From the NCBI GenBank assembly GCA_012845835.1, contig JABAKD010000016.1, positions 8,453,919 to 8,517,918 of the forward strand: 64,000 nucleotides of DNA, given 5' to 3'. Shown in pieces: positions 61,801 to 64,000 of this stretch. Origin of the DNA: Undaria pinnatifida. Taxonomy: Eukaryota; Sar; Phaeophyceae; Laminariales; Alariaceae. Position numbers and translations under genes: made by a program. The notes beneath the pieces were generated by a model. The model worked only from the letters and a program-made list of their open reading frames with translations, was not told where the DNA came from and searched no databases. The first letter of the stretch is position 1; the number at the start of each line of letters is the position of its first letter.

Positions 61801-63944
61801 AATAACCCCCCAAAAAAATTTAGAAACTTTTTCGCCAAACTATCGGCGTTTCAATGTCATCGGTCTCGGTTTTGCATTTTTTTTTCAGAAAAAAACTGAA
61901 ATTTAGATACAGGAGTGTAGAGGATCGGGCAGCCGCACCACTCGAGCTGTGCTACCACTCGCGAGCGCACAAGACGGAGCAGGGTTGTTCTCAAGGTCAT
62001 TGGCAGGTCATGACTACGAAATCGCAGAAGGCGCAGTGAGCTTCTGACCTCTCGTCGTCGAATTGACAAAGTAGCCGCATCGAGGCGGCCGACCGGATGA
62101 ACTCGTTGACGGCAGCAGCTGGGACTTTTGTTACGTTGAGCGTTGTAGCGCGACGAGTTGTTGATGAATTCACTCCCCAAGCCACGGACACCTGCCTACA
62201 AGTAAGGCCGACTTCAGTGGGACAGCCACGCGGGTGACTTCCACGATCGTTGCTGCTGTAGTGACGGCTCTGTGCCGGGTGCACGATTGTTTTGAGACCC
62301 AACTGAGGCGCGCATTCGTTAAGATTCAACCCTCGTTGGTTTCGGTAAAATGCCGAAATTTCGTCAAAAATTGAAATGTTTACCAGTACGTATCGTCAAG
62401 AACGACCCTTACACAGCCTCTTACTTGCTTGAAAGTGGTTGCGGCCACTTCTTTGTCTGACTAACTGACTCTGACGCTGTGCTTGCCGCAACAACTCAGG
62501 GAGTGGTGGAAGCCGTCGTCTGGGAGAGGAGCGGGACCGCTGCACTCCATGAACGTCACGCGCGTACAGTACATCATAAGGTGCGATAATGACAAGCAGT
62601 CACGTACCAAAACAGCAGTGTTCCGCTGGCAACTTTACAGGGGCTACCGTTGCACGTTTGATTGCCACCCCGTTTGGAGATGTACCGATGCAGTGCAGCT
62701 TCCTGGCAACCGACTATAATACTACGAGTATAGTGATTGCTGTTTGTTGTGGATGGTGCGCCGTGTCACCGCAGTTGGTGCCGCCGAAAAATAGACGACG
62801 CCTTGGAAAACGGAAGGGGTGGGTGTTGTATGAAGTGCGGGCGGATCAGCTTGCGCCTCAACCCTTAGAAGCCAACGAACCGTTACACAGCGCACAATAC
62901 CGACCGCTGATCAAGTGTATCTATTTGTTTATACGCTTTGGCCACCAATGTTGCTTCTCTTTTGTAACAAAGTCAGCGTTGTCTTCTATGTCGAATGTAT
63001 CGCGCGCACGATCAATGCGATCGAGATAAATGTGTCGGTGTCGGTCGATGCCGAACTGCGAAGTTTGAAGTGCAATGTATTAGTTTAGGCGTTTTCCCAC
63101 GCCCTCGACTTTGCTCCAACTCCGGCTGCTGCTGGTTTTGCCCATGATCCGGCGTATACAGGCAAGTGGGGTTGATGCTGCCCAAGGCGCTTCCCCATAG
63201 GGGTTCTACGACCCCCTTGGCCGGTTTGCGTGCGCTGGACGTTGGGTGCGGAGGTGGCCTGCTGAGCGAGGTACGTTTTTCGGGTTTTCCGCCCGTGTAT
63301 ACTTTTGTTGCAGAGCGACGACAATGCGCTTGTTCAGACGGAATAGTCGAGGCCTTTGTCGACGCAGTACTCGTATTGTAGATTTATTTCCCACTACTTA
63401 CCAGTGCTACATATCGCATTGCGTTGTCAGATGTTGCCACTTGGATCGAATTACACCGACGTACTTCGTATGAAGTTCGAACTGTATAGTTATCAGGGTA
63501 CTAAACGTCATATATCAGGTACCTTATATAATTGTTTTTGGGATAGATTCGTTGGGAAATGAGGTTGTTGTAATGCGAGTAGTTACACAACAACGCAACT
63601 GCGGTAAAAACAGCTGCCGAACTCGGAGCTTTCTAGCTTGCACTTGGCCTACTACTAAGCATCCAGTATTGCGTGCAGCCCCACCCACCCGCACACCCTG
63701 CTCTTGCCGATTGCAGATCAATTTGGTACAATCATGTCAATGATGAGTATACCCTAGTCAACCGTGCGAATGCCCCACGCCCTTGTTTTTCGTTAGCAGT
63801 CGCTGGCACGGCTTGGTGCGGAGGTTACCGGGATCGACCCGTCGCCCGAGAACATTGCGGTGGCGTCGGCTCACGCCCAGGGAGATCCCCTGACTCGAAG
63901 CATTCGATACCAAGCCGCGACGGCTGAAGAGCTTGAGGCTCGAG
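58867..63944 (+). CDS. COQ3: Ubiquinone biosynthesis O-methyltransferase COQ3, runs off window
   Basis: SAM-dependent O-methyltransferase of coenzyme Q synthesis, mitochondrial matrix side of the inner membrane. Exons: 58867-59150, 62500-62580, 63162-63270, 63800-63944; the last ends at a donor (CGAG|GTGAGT) in phase 1 and the gene continues past 64000. Exon 1 starts at ATG 58867 with an Arg-rich N-terminus suited to mitochondrial import, passes through a Ser/Gly-rich linker and ends EAEVQKFRHLEK. Exon 2 gives EWWKPS...GPLHSMNVTRVQYI, the COQ3/UbiG signature. Exon 3 holds SAM motif I, LDVGCGGGLLSE, and exon 4 holds LARLGAEVTGIDPSPENI. Phases agree at each junction (2, 2, 0). Intron 1 (3349 nt) contains a complete 3-kb transposable element; without it the intron would be about 330 nt. 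Confidence 0.92.
59480..60320 (+). repeat. Repeat unit, copy 1 (direct)
   Basis: Begins GACCGGTGACAATGGAAGGCC, passes through AGCCAAACTTTGCCTGAACGG, TTAGGGGCTCCGACCCCC and GGCGGGCGCCGATCAGGCTTC, and ends near the TATTTCGGCAAATAACCCCC and ACTATCGGCTTTCCATTGTC blocks. Confidence 0.85.
60325..61070 (-). repeat. Repeat unit, copy 2 (inverted)
   Basis: The same blocks as copy 1 occur in reverse-complement order, from TCATGCGGTCCAACAGGTCA to GGCCTTCCATTGTCACCGGTC. Copies 1 and 2 could form a hairpin several hundred bases long in an intron transcript. Confidence 0.85.
61095..61880 (+). repeat. Repeat unit, copy 3 (direct)
   Basis: Same orientation and block order as copy 1, from GACCGGTGACAATGGAAGGCC to AAATAACCCCCCAAAAAAATT and CAATGTCATCGGTCT. 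It has a deletion near 61300 relative to copy 1: the block around CGAACGAAGTGTGTGG is missing. Confidence 0.85.
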
Positions 63945-64000
63945 GTGAGTCTACCACGCCGGAGTATGACTGTTCTTGTTGTCAAGCGCTTTGTCCTTTG

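Larger units (their letters stand above)
59392..62408. mobile_element. Composite PIF/Harbinger-like element in COQ3 intron 1
   Basis: Termini GGGTCGTTCT (59392-59401) and AGAACGACCC (62399-62408) are inverted copies. TTA stands directly outside both ends (59389-59391 and 62409-62411), the target duplication expected of PIF/Harbinger elements. The inside is built from three copies of one unit of about 800 bases in direct, inverted, direct order (about 59480-60320, 60325-61070, 61095-61880). No transposase frame was found, so it is non-autonomous. The terminal match is only 10 bases, so the boundaries are good but not certain. Confidence 0.75.

Overview
The window is eukaryotic nuclear DNA, most likely from a brown alga (Phaeophyceae, Ectocarpus/kelp type). 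Three things point there. A fucoxanthin-chlorophyll light-harvesting protein carries a heterokont bipartite plastid leader with Phe after the signal-peptide site. The genes are intron-rich, mostly with GT-AG introns and C/T-rich 3' splice sites. Genes are sparse and sit in a repeat-rich background with hAT-like and PIF/Harbinger-like elements. There is no bacterial-type gene packing, and most long open frames are shadows.

Layout: 3.0-12.0 kb (-), FCP-type light-harvesting protein, 4 exons seen, 3' end not found. 15.8-20.7 kb (-), clamp-loader subunit RFC5, 8 exons, 5' exon not found. 24.08-25.55 kb, a hAT-like element with 8-bp target duplication, 20-bp terminal inverted repeats and 41-bp subterminal arrays. 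27.5-36.9 kb (+), RAD54B-type SWI2/SNF2 translocase, 11 exons, apparently complete (1332 aa), with one probable GC-AG intron. 41.4-42.9 kb, a fold-back element with arms of about 600 bp. 43.4-43.5 kb (-), first exon of an unidentified membrane protein. 45.5-50.6 kb (+), short-chain dehydrogenase/reductase, 6 exons, 300 aa, with decayed copies of parts of its own exons nearby. 56.5-56.8 kb (-), MOCS2A/MoaD sulfur carrier, 5' exon missing. 58.9 kb to the window end (+), COQ3 methyltransferase, 4 exons seen, running off the right edge; its first intron holds a 3-kb composite Harbinger-like element.

The genes do not form a pathway. RFC5 and RAD54B act in replication and recombination, the FCP in light harvesting, COQ3 in ubiquinone synthesis and MOCS2A in molybdenum cofactor synthesis. 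Exon models were built by joining conserved protein blocks at splice sites so that the phases agree. No transcript or database search was available. The intergenic DNA holds microsatellites, minisatellites and several dispersed repeat families, described below.
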